Below, one piece after another: positions 52,484 to 61,519 of a stretch of DNA of 64,000 nt. Source of the stretch: Jiulongibacter sp024742395 (lineage in GTDB: Bacteria > Bacteroidota > Bacteroidia > Cytophagales > Spirosomataceae). Position numbers and translations under genes: made by a program. Location: NCBI GenBank assembly GCA_965249455.1, contig OZ252236.1, forward strand, positions 3,720,001-3,784,000. The letters run 5' to 3'. How positions within the stretch are numbered: position 1 is the first letter of the stretch; every line of letters starts with the position of its first letter. The notes under the pieces were generated by a model. That model searched no databases. It saw nothing but the letters and a program-made list of their open reading frames with translations, and was not told where the DNA came from.

Positions 52484-53443
52484 TTATTTGCTCTTACTCT
52501 TTCTGTCAATAATAACCGCCAGAAGAATTACGCCACCTTTGACAACTTGTTGCCAAAACGGGGAAACATCTAACAGAACCAATCCATTGTTTAATACTCC
52601 AATAATGGCGGCACCTATAACGGTTCCTGTAACGGTACCTACTCCTCCGCTTAATGAAGTACCTCCTATCACTACCGCAGCAATAGAATCCAGTTCATAA
52701 CTGGCTCCGGCGTTTGGCTGTGCTGAGTTTAACCGTGAAGTAACCAAAATTCCACCAACCGCAGCCATCATACCGGCTATGCCGTACACAGCCAGTTTGA
52801 TGGTATTTATATTTATTCCTGACAAAAATGCGGCTTTTTCGTTACCCCCAATGGCATAGATGTAGCGGCCAAAAGTGGTTTTCTTCGTAATAAAAACCAC
52901 CACCAGAACCACCAAAATGGATATCCAAACCGGAACTGGTATACCCAGTAACCATCCCGAGCCTATAAACTCAAAATTGGAACCTAAATTTGAAATTGGA
53001 ATTCCCTTTGTATAGAGCATGGTAGCCCCTCTGGCAATGGTCAGCATGGCTAAAGTAGCCACAAACGGAGGCAGGCTAAACTTTGTGATCACCCAGCCAT
53101 TGAAAAGCCCCATCATGAGTCCAATCAACAAAGCCACTAATACTCCACCTAAAACGGTGAAGCCAATGAACAAATCTAATGAGGGAATGGCGATACCATT
53201 TTTTAATAAACCAGCACAGACTGCCGAGCTAAAAGCTAAAACTGAACCAACAGAAAGATCAATCCCTGCCATAAGAACTACTAGTGTCATACCCACAGAG
53301 ATACAGACATTGACAGATATTTGTCTCAGGACATTCCAGAGATTAGTGGTGGTCATGAACTTATCAGACATGATTCCAATGACCAAACACAGTACAAACA
53401 GAGCGATTAAGGACTGTGATTTTTTTAGTAATTCTTTGTTCAT
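52484..53443 (-). CDS. Sugar ABC transporter permease (RbsC family)
   Basis: 319 residues with about eight to ten helices. Family segments are SVNVCISVGMTLVVLMAGIDLSVGSVLA, VATLAMLTIARGA, YAIGGNEKAAFLSGININ (the EAA-like loop contacting the ATPase) and GGTSLSGGVGTVTGTVIGAAIIGVLNNGL. It forms the membrane channel of an importer for a monosaccharide. The ATPase gene precedes it by 48 bp. Only one permease gene is present, as normal for Rbs-type systems, which use a homodimer. Confidence 0.94.
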   Translation of the reverse strand: MNKELLKKSQSLIALFVLCLVIGIMSDKFMTTTNLWNVLRQISVNVCISVGMTLVVLMAGIDLSVGSVLAFSSAVCAGLLKNGIAIPSLDLFIGFTVLGGVLVALLIGLMMGLFNGWVITKFSLPPFVATLAMLTIARGATMLYTKGIPISNLGSNFEFIGSGWLLGIPVPVWISILVVLVVVFITKKTTFGRYIYAIGGNEKAAFLSGININTIKLAVYGIAGMMAAVGGILVTSRLNSAQPNAGASYELDSIAAVVIGGTSLSGGVGTVTGTVIGAAIIGVLNNGLVLLDVSPFWQQVVKGGVILLAVIIDRKSKSK

Positions 53444-53491
53444 TTTATTTCAATGATATTCTTTTTTGAAAGTCCATTCAGACTTAAATAA

Positions 53492-54976
53492 CTATATAGC
53501 TGCTTTCAAAAGCTTGTTTTCATCTGCCTGCACGGCCTCAAATTCTGCGGTAATTCTCCCCTCTGCCAATACATATACGCGGTCTGACAAAGCCAAAATC
53601 TCAGGAATTTCTGATGAGACCAGTACAATACTTTTTCCGCTTTCGGCCAATTTCTTTATCAGATCGTAAATCTCGCTCTTCGCTTTTATATCAATTCCCC
53701 GGGTAGGCTCATCTAACATCAAAACATCCGGATGTGTAGCTAACCACTTGGCTAAAACCACTTTCTGCTGATTTCCTCCACTCAGGTTTATACATTGCTC
53801 TTTAGAGGTGGGCGTCTTAATAGAAAGACTCTTAATATACTCCTGAGCCAGTTTCTCCTCTTCTTTTTCGTTTAAGAGTCCATCTATTTTCAGTGTGGTT
53901 AGGCTGATATTTGACGCTATATCCATGTTAAGTACCAATCCCTCCGTTTTGCGGTCTTCCGTAAGAAATGCCAACCCCTTTTTTATGGCATCTTTAGGAC
54001 TATTAATTTTAGCTTTCTCACCGTTAATCCAGATGTCACCTGTTGTTTTTTTGCCATGCAAACCAAAAATACTGTGAAGCAACTCTGTACGACCTGCTCC
54101 CATCAATCCAAAAATCCCAATAATCTCACCCTGCTTTAAGGTCAATGAAACATTATCCAGCAATTTTCTATCTTTTAATACCGGATGCGGTAGCGAAAGA
54201 CTTTCAATTTTCAAGGCTTCTTTTTCTTCGTTGACCTTTTGTACCTTTCTCAAAATTTGAACATCACGCCCCACCATCTTTGTGATAAGATCTTTTTCTG
54301 TGGTTTCATTCATGGCTCCGGCATCCACCGTTTCACCGTCTCGCATCACAGTATAATTTTCGGCGATACGAAAAAGCTCGTCCATTTTATGAGAGATGTA
54401 TACAATGGTTTTTCCTTCTTTTTTTAGATCACTGATAATAGCATGAAGGTTATCAATTTCGCTATCACTCAGTGCAGAGGTAGGCTCATCCATAAGAATC
54501 ACCTGACTATCTGAAAGTAAAGCCTTTGCAATTTCAATAAGCTGTTGCTCACCAACTTTAAGATTCTGAACCAAAGTACCGGGCGATAAGTTAAGATTCA
54601 GTTTACTAAGCAGCTCTTTTGTTCTTTTTTCCATGGCTTTTTCATCCAAAAGTCCAAAAGTATTTCTGAGCTCTTTTCCTATGTATAAATTCTCAGCTAT
54701 ACTCAGCTGAGGAATCAAGTTTAATTCCTGATGAATAATTCCGACTCCGGCCGCTTCTGCATCTTTGATCCCTTTAAATCTAACCAATTCGCCATTTAAT
54801 CTGATCTCTCCTTCATAGTCAGTATACACACCTGTAAGCACCTTAAGCAAAGTAGATTTCCCGGCACCATTCTCACCCAGGATAGCATTTACCTTACCGG
54901 GGTAAAATGTAAGGTTCACTCCCTGCAAAGCTTTAACCCCAGGAAAAGATTTAGATATGTTTATGGCTTCTAGCAT
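53492..54976 (-). CDS. Sugar ABC transporter ATP-binding protein (RbsA/MglA family)
   Basis: 494 residues with two fused ABC domains. Domain 1 has Walker A GENGAGKST, the LKVGEQQLIEIAKALLSD signature region and Walker B VILMDEPTSALSD. Domain 2 has the usual degenerate Walker A (GLMGAGRTELLHSIFG), LSGGNQQKVVLAKWLA and VLMLDEPTRGID. This double-domain type serves monosaccharide importers. It lies between the DUF2291 gene (61-bp gap) and the permease gene (48 bp). Confidence 0.95.
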   Translation of the reverse strand: MLEAINISKSFPGVKALQGVNLTFYPGKVNAILGENGAGKSTLLKVLTGVYTDYEGEIRLNGELVRFKGIKDAEAAGVGIIHQELNLIPQLSIAENLYIGKELRNTFGLLDEKAMEKRTKELLSKLNLNLSPGTLVQNLKVGEQQLIEIAKALLSDSQVILMDEPTSALSDSEIDNLHAIISDLKKEGKTIVYISHKMDELFRIAENYTVMRDGETVDAGAMNETTEKDLITKMVGRDVQILRKVQKVNEEKEALKIESLSLPHPVLKDRKLLDNVSLTLKQGEIIGIFGLMGAGRTELLHSIFGLHGKKTTGDIWINGEKAKINSPKDAIKKGLAFLTEDRKTEGLVLNMDIASNISLTTLKIDGLLNEKEEEKLAQEYIKSLSIKTPTSKEQCINLSGGNQQKVVLAKWLATHPDVLMLDEPTRGIDIKAKSEIYDLIKKLAESGKSIVLVSSEIPEILALSDRVYVLAEGRITAEFEAVQADENKLLKAAI

Positions 54977-55037
54977 ATTCTTTAATAAGCGAATCCTGTT
55001 TTCATGAAAGACCCTTTAAAGGCAGAAAGGCTAACAT

Positions 55038-55634
55038 TTATTGACGTTTAATCTTGACTGGTAATAATTGAATAGGTAATTCTTGGTTCTTGCTTAGTTT
55101 CAAGGCTCCGGTTACTGACACATGATCTCCCTGATTAACCTTTTCAAGCTGAGCCGGGATTTCCTTTTCACGTATGATTTGGTTTAATGCTTCTGAAAGT
55201 GCATTGAATTCAGCATTGGTTTTAAAGTCTGTAAGCTTTACTAATTGCGAAGCATCCCGAATAGCATTACCAAAAATGAATTTGGTATCTACCTCTACCA
55301 CCTGTTTTGAAAGCATTCTAACTTTTAAACCTAGCTCTGTTTTGGCTATAACTTCGCCTTCTATTTTGGTCATGAAGAATGCCGAACTGCCTATCCCCAA
55401 CCTGTTCCCGTAATTCTTGAAAGCAAGGTCTTTATCTGTTTTCAATTCATTCAATAACACTTCAAGATTTACGGCTTCATCATTTTTTAAAATTCCCTGA
55501 TTATAAAGCGAATCAGCATAAGCCCCGAAATTGAATTCAGAAGTTCCTGAATCAGCTAGTTCACTTAGTTTTTCAAAGTAAACCGAGTTATAAGCCAGAA
55601 TAGCAATTAAAATTATTAATACTATGTTTTTCAT
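55038..55634 (-). CDS. DUF2291-family envelope protein linked to sugar importer
   Basis: 198 residues with an N-terminal hydrophobic signal or anchor (about 3-18). It matches DUF2291 proteins, which occur next to Rbs-type ABC transporters: SEFNFGAYADSLY, GIGSSAFFMTKIEGEV, TKFIFGNAIRDASQLVKLTDFK, and a QGDHVSVTGALKLSK beta segment. Its role is not known; a periplasmic accessory to substrate binding is plausible. It lies between the binding-protein gene and the ATPase gene, where this family is usually found. Confidence 0.82.
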   Translation of the reverse strand: MKNIVLIILIAILAYNSVYFEKLSELADSGTSEFNFGAYADSLYNQGILKNDEAVNLEVLLNELKTDKDLAFKNYGNRLGIGSSAFFMTKIEGEVIAKTELGLKVRMLSKQVVEVDTKFIFGNAIRDASQLVKLTDFKTNAEFNALSEALNQIIREKEIPAQLEKVNQGDHVSVTGALKLSKNQELPIQLLPVKIKRQ

Positions 55635-55684
55635 TGTCTTAGGTTAAGGACGCAGATCACGCTAATTCAGTATTCTTAGGCGTC

Positions 55685-56617
55685 TTATTTATCATTTAAA
55701 AAACGTTTTGCATTTTCTTTGACCACCAATTCAACTTCTACCGGAACCCGTTGAGGAAAATCCCTCTTCCCTTTGAAATACTCATCAGCATACTTTGCAG
55801 CTGTTTCTGCCATCACCTTTGGATACTGCATTCCTGTGGCTACAATTTTGCCTTCAGCAATCTTCTCAATGACCTCATCTGCTCCATCAAAACCGAATAC
55901 TTTGACCTTATCTGCTTTTCCGGCAGATTGCAAGGCCTGATAAGCCCCGAGTGCCATAGCATCATTTCCACAAAAAACGGCGTCAATATCAGGGTGAGCC
56001 TGCATGATGGTTTCTAAAACCTCCATTGCCTTGTTACGGTCAAAATCTCCACTTTGCTGAGCTACCATTTCAAAACCGGGAAACTTATCAACTACAGAAT
56101 GAAAACCACCTGAACGAGCCCAAGTGTTATTATCTCCTACCAAACCAATGATTTCTACATACTTGCCTTTTTCATTTAAGGCTTTTACAAATTCAATCCC
56201 CAACTCTACACATCCGGAGTAATTATCTGAAAGCACCTGAGAAGTAGCCGCCTCATTTGAATTTACTTCCCTATCCATGCAAAAAACAGGTACACCGGCT
56301 TCTTTGGCTTTCAGAATATTCGAAACGGAGCCATCTGCATCGGTTGGGTTAAAAAGAATAGCATCAAAGCCCGATGAAATCAGATTTTCGAAATTATCTG
56401 ACTCTACGGCAGGATTGTTTTGAGAATCAAAAATCTTCGCTTCATAGCCTAATGTACGGGCATTCTCGGCAGCAGACTCTGCTAAAACCACAAACCAGGG
56501 ATTATTCAAAGTAGAAATAACTACAGCAACTTTTGGTTTTTCTGTATCCTTTTCTTTCTGACAGCCTGTACAAAACAGGACAACCAGATATAAGGTCATA
56601 AGGGCTTTTATTTTCAT
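55685..56617 (-). CDS. Sugar ABC transporter substrate-binding lipoprotein (RbsB family)
   Basis: 310 residues from the ATG at 56617 (MKIKALMTLYL); an in-frame ATG at 56674 adds 19 residues that overlap the upstream gene and would bury the signal peptide. The lipobox is LFCTGC. The periplasmic-binding fold follows: KVAVVISTLNNPWFVVLAESAAENA, LFNPTDADGSVSNILKAKEAGVPVFCMDREVNS, VFCGNDAMALGAYQALQSAG and VFGFDGADEVIEKIAEGKIVATGMQYP. The ligand is probably a pentose-type monosaccharide. It is lipid-anchored and feeds the RbsA/RbsC-like complex. Confidence 0.92.
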   Translation of the reverse strand: MKIKALMTLYLVVLFCTGCQKEKDTEKPKVAVVISTLNNPWFVVLAESAAENARTLGYEAKIFDSQNNPAVESDNFENLISSGFDAILFNPTDADGSVSNILKAKEAGVPVFCMDREVNSNEAATSQVLSDNYSGCVELGIEFVKALNEKGKYVEIIGLVGDNNTWARSGGFHSVVDKFPGFEMVAQQSGDFDRNKAMEVLETIMQAHPDIDAVFCGNDAMALGAYQALQSAGKADKVKVFGFDGADEVIEKIAEGKIVATGMQYPKVMAETAAKYADEYFKGKRDFPQRVPVEVELVVKENAKRFLNDK

Positions 56618-56660
56618 TTTTTCAATAGGTTTCTCTGCTATGAGATCAATCAGATAAGGA

Positions 56661-58088
56661 CTATTTTGGCACAACAGTCACAATGACTCTTTTATATCTT
56701 GTCAAATTAGGTTCACCTTTGTCTGTCAATTTTAGAATAAAATGTAGTGTTTCTGCCTTATTCACCACAGGAGCTTTTACACTGAATTTGTGAATATTTT
56801 CGGCTCCACCAGTCTTTACTAATTCTTTATAGGAACCTGCCTCAGGATAATGAAACCATAGAAAACTTAGGTTGTCTTCATCGGGGTCAGTACTGTTATA
56901 AGCATCTAAATGTATCATTTCGCCAGACTTAACCGTAAAATTATCCGGGTGCATTAAGACAGGTACCGGAGGGTGATTGGCTTCTTCATAAGACATTATT
57001 GACCAGTCTATTCTGGCCGAAAAATCGTTCTGAAAGTCGTCTCGCCATCGCCAAAGAGTTGCTTTGTAATCATCAAAAGTAATAGTATCTGGTTTTACTG
57101 TACGACCATACTCTTTAGGCACATAGGGCGTATAAACATCATTGGCATTCGTCCATATAGGTCTTGTTTCCGGGGCTATGGTGACTATTGAGCCACCTTC
57201 TTTGGTCTTTGAAAAGTCTGGTTTATACAGCTCGTATCTTCCACCCCAGCCTCCCCATTCCGGATGTTCTGCATTATTAAGTCCATTAGGTATTAATGAA
57301 AGAAAAGCAGGTGTATCACCTTCAACACCCCAGGCTACATCAGGGTACTCAGCACCCAGCGGGCCGTGGTTTTGCTGTATATTCCTTGCTATCCATTCAT
57401 TACTTATTTCAGAATTGTCAATTCCTTTTACATAAGAATTGATGCCTGTCCAGGTGGCATCTCCATAGTTATCTCCCGGACTTACTATATAGAAAAGTTC
57501 AGGAAAATTATTCCTAATCCAGATACCGCTGTCGTCCTGATCAGAAATAGTGTAAACTCTTAATTTAGAAATCAGCCGTTGAGCCTCTTTGGCACTTCTG
57601 GTCTTTTTGATTTTATCCAATGATTGAGCTAAGGTGTTTACTCCACCCCAAACTGAAATCCAAAGCGGCCTATCATCGTTTTCTTCTAAAACCTTAATAA
57701 TCAATTCAGAGCCTTCAGAATCCATTCCATTACCCACTCCTGTCATACCGTATTTTGGCAAACCGTTTTTTACTAGACTCCTTAAGTGATCTGCAGAAGG
57801 AAAACCCGGTTCATGTTTTAATAAATTTGGCTGAATTCTGGCATAAGCGTTAATCAATCGGTGAATTGACTCAGGATGTATGTTATCAGTTTGCCAGCAT
57901 GAGGTAGTGGCTACAATACCTTTAATATCTATTTGATTAGAATACAAAAACAAACGCACCAATGATTGAGAATCATCTGGATCTGCTTCAATATCTGTCA
58001 AAATAATGACTCTGTTTTTCTCGGTAGTCTGCCCGTAAAGGCCGCCAAACAAAAAGGTTAATAAAGTTACAAAAAGGTATTTTCTCAT
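56661..58088 (-). CDS. Exported Sde182/DUF1593-type nucleoside-hydrolase-like protein
   Basis: 475 residues with a signal peptide (to LYGQ, about 20). Residues 25-310 form a nucleoside-hydrolase-like domain: RVIILTDIEADPDDSQS supplies the Asp cluster that binds Ca2+ in nucleoside hydrolases, followed by GIVATTSCWQ and WISVWGGVNTLAQSL. The last about 100 residues are an Ig/PKD-like domain (HLDAYNSTDPDEDNLSFLWFHYPEAG). The family was named from a cellulose-binding Saccharophagus protein, and its reaction is not established. Its place within a sugar-import operon suggests it releases the imported sugar from a glycoside outside the cytoplasm. Confidence 0.85.
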   Translation of the reverse strand: MRKYLFVTLLTFLFGGLYGQTTEKNRVIILTDIEADPDDSQSLVRLFLYSNQIDIKGIVATTSCWQTDNIHPESIHRLINAYARIQPNLLKHEPGFPSADHLRSLVKNGLPKYGMTGVGNGMDSEGSELIIKVLEENDDRPLWISVWGGVNTLAQSLDKIKKTRSAKEAQRLISKLRVYTISDQDDSGIWIRNNFPELFYIVSPGDNYGDATWTGINSYVKGIDNSEISNEWIARNIQQNHGPLGAEYPDVAWGVEGDTPAFLSLIPNGLNNAEHPEWGGWGGRYELYKPDFSKTKEGGSIVTIAPETRPIWTNANDVYTPYVPKEYGRTVKPDTITFDDYKATLWRWRDDFQNDFSARIDWSIMSYEEANHPPVPVLMHPDNFTVKSGEMIHLDAYNSTDPDEDNLSFLWFHYPEAGSYKELVKTGGAENIHKFSVKAPVVNKAETLHFILKLTDKGEPNLTRYKRVIVTVVPK

Positions 58089-58106
58089 TATTTCAATAGG
58101 GTACTT

Positions 58107-59114
58107 TTAGTCTTCCAGTAGGTCAAGAGCTGTTTGGCTTAGCCCATTTTCAGAAATTCCGTAGTGTTCAAAAATCTCTACCTGAGATCCTGAAACAGTA
58201 TGGTCATCCGGCAATCCAACAATTTTGAATTTGTTCCTGAATCCGTTCTGGAACATAAACGAACTTACAGCTTCACCAAGGCCTCCGTATATGGAATGCT
58301 CTTCAACAGTAATTACCGGTGCTCCTTTCGCCGTAATCTTAGCTATTAAATTAGTATCCAGAGGTTTTATGGTATGCATACTCACTACGGTGCATTGTAA
58401 ACCATGTTCTCTTTCTAATTTTTGGGCGGCTCTCATAGCCGGTAGAACACCCTCTCCGGTGGCGATAAAGGTAAGGTCGGCCCCTTCTTTTACTACTCTT
58501 CCTTTGCCAACTTGAAAAGATTCTGAAACAGTACCTTCTGTCAATTCAGAGCCATTCAGTTCAGAATCTTCATTTAAATTCAAAGGCATGCCTTTTTTAC
58601 CAAACCTTAGATAAACAGGTGTATCCATCTTGGCAGCAGCTTTTACAGATTCAATGGTCTCAAAATTATCTGCCGGAGAAACGATAGTAATGTTATTGAT
58701 AGCTCTGAGTACGGCATAGTCGTGCAAACTATGATGTGTAGTTCCGAGTGCTCCGTAACTTACGCCCGCTGAGATGCCTATAAGTTTCACCGCATTATGC
58801 GAATAACAGACGTCATTCTTAATTTGCTCTAACGATCGTGCTGTAAGGAAACAGGCCGGGGAGACTGCGAAGGGCTTTTTACCCATACTCGCTAAACCCG
58901 CTGCTACGCCCACCAGGTTTTGCTCAGCAATGCCCACCTCTACTATTTGTTCAGGAAATTTCTGACCAAAAGGCACTAGTTTTCCAGAACCTCTGGAGTC
59001 ACTGGTAACCACCATAATGTCTCTGTCAGACTCGGCGAGAGTCTGTAAAGTCTCAGAGAAAATCTCCTGATTTGCTCTTTCCTTAACTTTTTGCATACTT
59101 TCAACTATTTCCAT
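58107..59114 (-). CDS. Transketolase, C-terminal subunit (split enzyme)
   Basis: 335 residues covering the pyrimidine-binding and C-terminal domains of transketolase. The catalytic Glu lies in VEVGIAEQNLVGVAAGLASMGKKPF; YGALGTTHHSLHDYAVLRAI and the C-terminal domain VTVEEHSIYGGLGEAVSS follow. It works only with the N-terminal subunit encoded 4 bp upstream. Split transketolases of this form transfer two-carbon units and, in sugar-specific operons, are often specialised for an unusual ketose phosphate such as apulose-4-phosphate. Confidence 0.93.
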   Translation of the reverse strand: MEIVESMQKVKERANQEIFSETLQTLAESDRDIMVVTSDSRGSGKLVPFGQKFPEQIVEVGIAEQNLVGVAAGLASMGKKPFAVSPACFLTARSLEQIKNDVCYSHNAVKLIGISAGVSYGALGTTHHSLHDYAVLRAINNITIVSPADNFETIESVKAAAKMDTPVYLRFGKKGMPLNLNEDSELNGSELTEGTVSESFQVGKGRVVKEGADLTFIATGEGVLPAMRAAQKLEREHGLQCTVVSMHTIKPLDTNLIAKITAKGAPVITVEEHSIYGGLGEAVSSFMFQNGFRNKFKIVGLPDDHTVSGSQVEIFEHYGISENGLSQTALDLLED

Positions 59115-59118
59115 AATT

Positions 59119-59946
59119 CTAAGCTTCTATGCTTTCTAATTCTTCAAGGGCCTGATGGTACTGCTCCTCACTGGGTACTCCATGATGCCATTTGATATTG
59201 TTTTCCATAAAACTCACACCTTTGCCTTTGGTCGTGTGAGCTATTACAAATGAAGGCTTCCCTTGCTCAAAAGGCAGACTTTCTAAGGTGCTTGTTAAAG
59301 CCTCGAGATCATGTCCATCTACGTGCTTTACAGACCAGCCAAAGGCTTCTAGTTTTTTATCGAGAGGCTCCAGACCTACCACATCTTCATTCGCCCCGGT
59401 GATTTGAAGTTTATTATAGTCTAAGATGGCACAGAGATTATCTAGTTTATAGTGAGCAGCCATCATGAAGGCTTCCCAGTTAGAGCCCTCGGCCATTTCT
59501 CCATCTCCTAATACAGTATATACTTTAACAGGCAAATCATCTCTTTTAGCGGCCAGAGCGTTGCCACAGCAAATTGACAAACCATGGCCTAATCCACCGG
59601 TATTTTGCTCCATACCAGGAATGTACTTGGTTGGATGACCAATGTAAGGTGAGTTGTATCTGCACAGGGTTAGAAGATCATCTTCCGGAAAAAATCCCTG
59701 ATCAGCCAAAACCACATATAAAGCCTCCACACAATGTCCTTTACTTTGTACATATCTGTCACGCAGATTTGAACTGAAGTTTTCTGGATTGACATTCATG
59801 ATTCGGTTATAAAGAACATTCAAAATATCGATCATAGACAAGCTTCCACCGGTATGTCCTGCTTTGGCATTGTAGATATACTTAAGCGTCTTCGCTCTGT
59901 ATTCCCTTGATTTTTGTATTAACTCAGTTGTTGTCATTACTTTCAA
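59119..59946 (-). CDS. Transketolase, N-terminal (TPP-binding) subunit (split enzyme)
   Basis: 275 residues. It has GHTGGSLSMIDILNVLYN, the thiamine diphosphate/Mg motif GDGEMAEGSNWEAFMMAAHYKLDNLCAILDYNKLQ, and GHDLEALTSTLESL. It covers only the first domain of the roughly 660-residue enzyme, as in other split transketolases. Upstream of it is a 142-bp gap, the largest in the operon. That gap contains an 8-bp direct repeat TTCGACGA (60031-60038 and 60065-60072) and possibly a second promoter. Confidence 0.93.
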   Translation of the reverse strand: MKVMTTTELIQKSREYRAKTLKYIYNAKAGHTGGSLSMIDILNVLYNRIMNVNPENFSSNLRDRYVQSKGHCVEALYVVLADQGFFPEDDLLTLCRYNSPYIGHPTKYIPGMEQNTGGLGHGLSICCGNALAAKRDDLPVKVYTVLGDGEMAEGSNWEAFMMAAHYKLDNLCAILDYNKLQITGANEDVVGLEPLDKKLEAFGWSVKHVDGHDLEALTSTLESLPFEQGKPSFVIAHTTKGKGVSFMENNIKWHHGVPSEEQYHQALEELESIEA

Positions 59947-60088
59947 TTCCTGTTTTTGGACGCTGTATAGGCTTATCTTAAGACGCTCATTTACACAGAT
60001 ATAATTTTCTAATTCAATCTTTCCGGTTCATTCGACGACACTTTAATTTTTAAAAAACTGTGACTTCGACGAATCGCTCAATTAATTC

Positions 60089-61483
60089 TTAGTGCTTATA
60101 AACTTCCCAACCCAAATAATTACTAAGAGCTTCTTCCAGGATATCTGCGGTCTTTGAAGCATTCATAACCACATGGTGCTCAAAACCATTTTTGCACACA
60201 TATTTCATCAGACCTTCCAAATCTTTGATTTGGGCTACAGCCCTGTTTCCGAATGTACTTAATGGATCATTCGTCAATTCACCTTCGCCGATATAAGCCT
60301 TAATAACCCCATTTGGGTCATCTGTGCTAATTCTGCCATACGTTAAAGGCATGGCTGGTGTACGGCCATCCAGAGCCCCGTAAGTATTCTCTACTCCTAC
60401 CGATGTTCCGAGTATGGGAGCATTACTGATTTCAATATCTGGAAGGAATGATTTAGCCCAGTTTCCACAGTGAAACAGTACACACTTTTCAGGATCATCA
60501 GCGTAGTTATTGTTCCAGTCTACCAAGGCACTGGGTGAACCAGAGGCCAGCTGCATGGCATACATACTTAAAGTACCGGTTACATCTACCTCACAGGCGG
60601 AAGGAAGCATGTTTTCAGACATGATACTCATGCTGGTACAAACATTACAACCGTAGTTTTGTTGAAGTGAGGTCCAGCATTGAATAGCCGTGGCATCCAA
60701 GGCATATTCTTCCATAATTTCTTTCAAAACCACATCTAGCTTGGCAATTTGAATCATGGCCTCATTGGGTGTTTTTCCTTTAGGAGCGTAAGCATTGATA
60801 CTCTCAATATGCTGTTTCACTTTAGCGTCTTCTCCAGTAAGCTTATTGGCTCTTCCTAAAATTTCTGACAGGTCAAAGGTGGTAACAGTTACTCCATTTC
60901 TTTGAAGAATTTTTTCGGAATATCGAACTGTATTAAAAGCACCCGGGCGAGCACCAATAGCTCCAATTCTCACGCTCTTCAGGCCCTTAGTAACACGGCA
61001 AACTGCCACAAAATCATTTAGATCTTTTTGAAAAACTTCTGAAGAAGGTAAACAAACGTGCTGAGTGGTCAGAGAGTATTTTATACCATATTGATAGAGG
61101 TTATTACAAACCGAAATTTTTCCGCACCAGGAATCACGGCGATTTACCACATTCATTTTGCTTAACTCATCAGGATAAGCCTGCACTAAAACCGGAACAT
61201 TTAAGCCGGCCAGTTTTAGCGTATCTGCTACTCCTTTCTCGTCACCAAAATTTGGTAAAAGAACCAAAACACCAGAAATCTCTTCTCTATGTGCTTTGAA
61301 TAATTCGGCACATTTCATGGCCTCCTGAAACGTCTCAACTCCCCCTAATTTTGTTTCATTAGCATCTAACAAAACCGGTTTCAGACCTAATTTGCCAAAT
61401 ACTTCAATGATTTCAGTTCTAGCCTTTTCTACCAAACTGTCTGGAAAAAAATCTCTATTACCTATAATTACCCCTAAAGTCAT
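60089..61483 (-). CDS. L-fucose/L-arabinose isomerase-like protein
   Basis: 464 residues. It belongs to the L-fucose/L-arabinose isomerase superfamily: an N-terminal Rossmann-like part with GVLVLLPNFGDEKGVADTLKLAGLNVPVLVQAY, SVRIGAIGARPGAFNTVRYSE, then AIQCWTSLQQNYGCNVCTSMSIMSENMLPSACEVDVTG with the likely metal-binding acids, and KCVLFHCGNWAKS. It probably interconverts an aldose and a ketose with a divalent metal. The exact sugar is not evident. It is the first enzyme gene after the regulator, which ends 36 bp upstream. Confidence 0.85.
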   Translation of the reverse strand: MTLGVIIGNRDFFPDSLVEKARTEIIEVFGKLGLKPVLLDANETKLGGVETFQEAMKCAELFKAHREEISGVLVLLPNFGDEKGVADTLKLAGLNVPVLVQAYPDELSKMNVVNRRDSWCGKISVCNNLYQYGIKYSLTTQHVCLPSSEVFQKDLNDFVAVCRVTKGLKSVRIGAIGARPGAFNTVRYSEKILQRNGVTVTTFDLSEILGRANKLTGEDAKVKQHIESINAYAPKGKTPNEAMIQIAKLDVVLKEIMEEYALDATAIQCWTSLQQNYGCNVCTSMSIMSENMLPSACEVDVTGTLSMYAMQLASGSPSALVDWNNNYADDPEKCVLFHCGNWAKSFLPDIEISNAPILGTSVGVENTYGALDGRTPAMPLTYGRISTDDPNGVIKAYIGEGELTNDPLSTFGNRAVAQIKDLEGLMKYVCKNGFEHHVVMNASKTADILEEALSNYLGWEVYKH

Positions 61484-61519
61484 TCAATCGAATTTTAAAA
61501 TGTTGTACTCTCTATCTTT

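Noticed and set aside
60031..60072. 8-bp direct repeat TTCGACGA upstream of the transketolase genes as an operator
   Set aside because: Two copies with a 26-bp spacer and no symmetry; too little to separate from chance.
50843..61483. Sulfoquinovose degradation through a sulfo-transketolase pathway
   Set aside because: The split transketolase prompted the idea, but there is no sulfoquinovosidase, sulfolactaldehyde enzyme or second isomerase, and a kinase is present that this pathway does not need.
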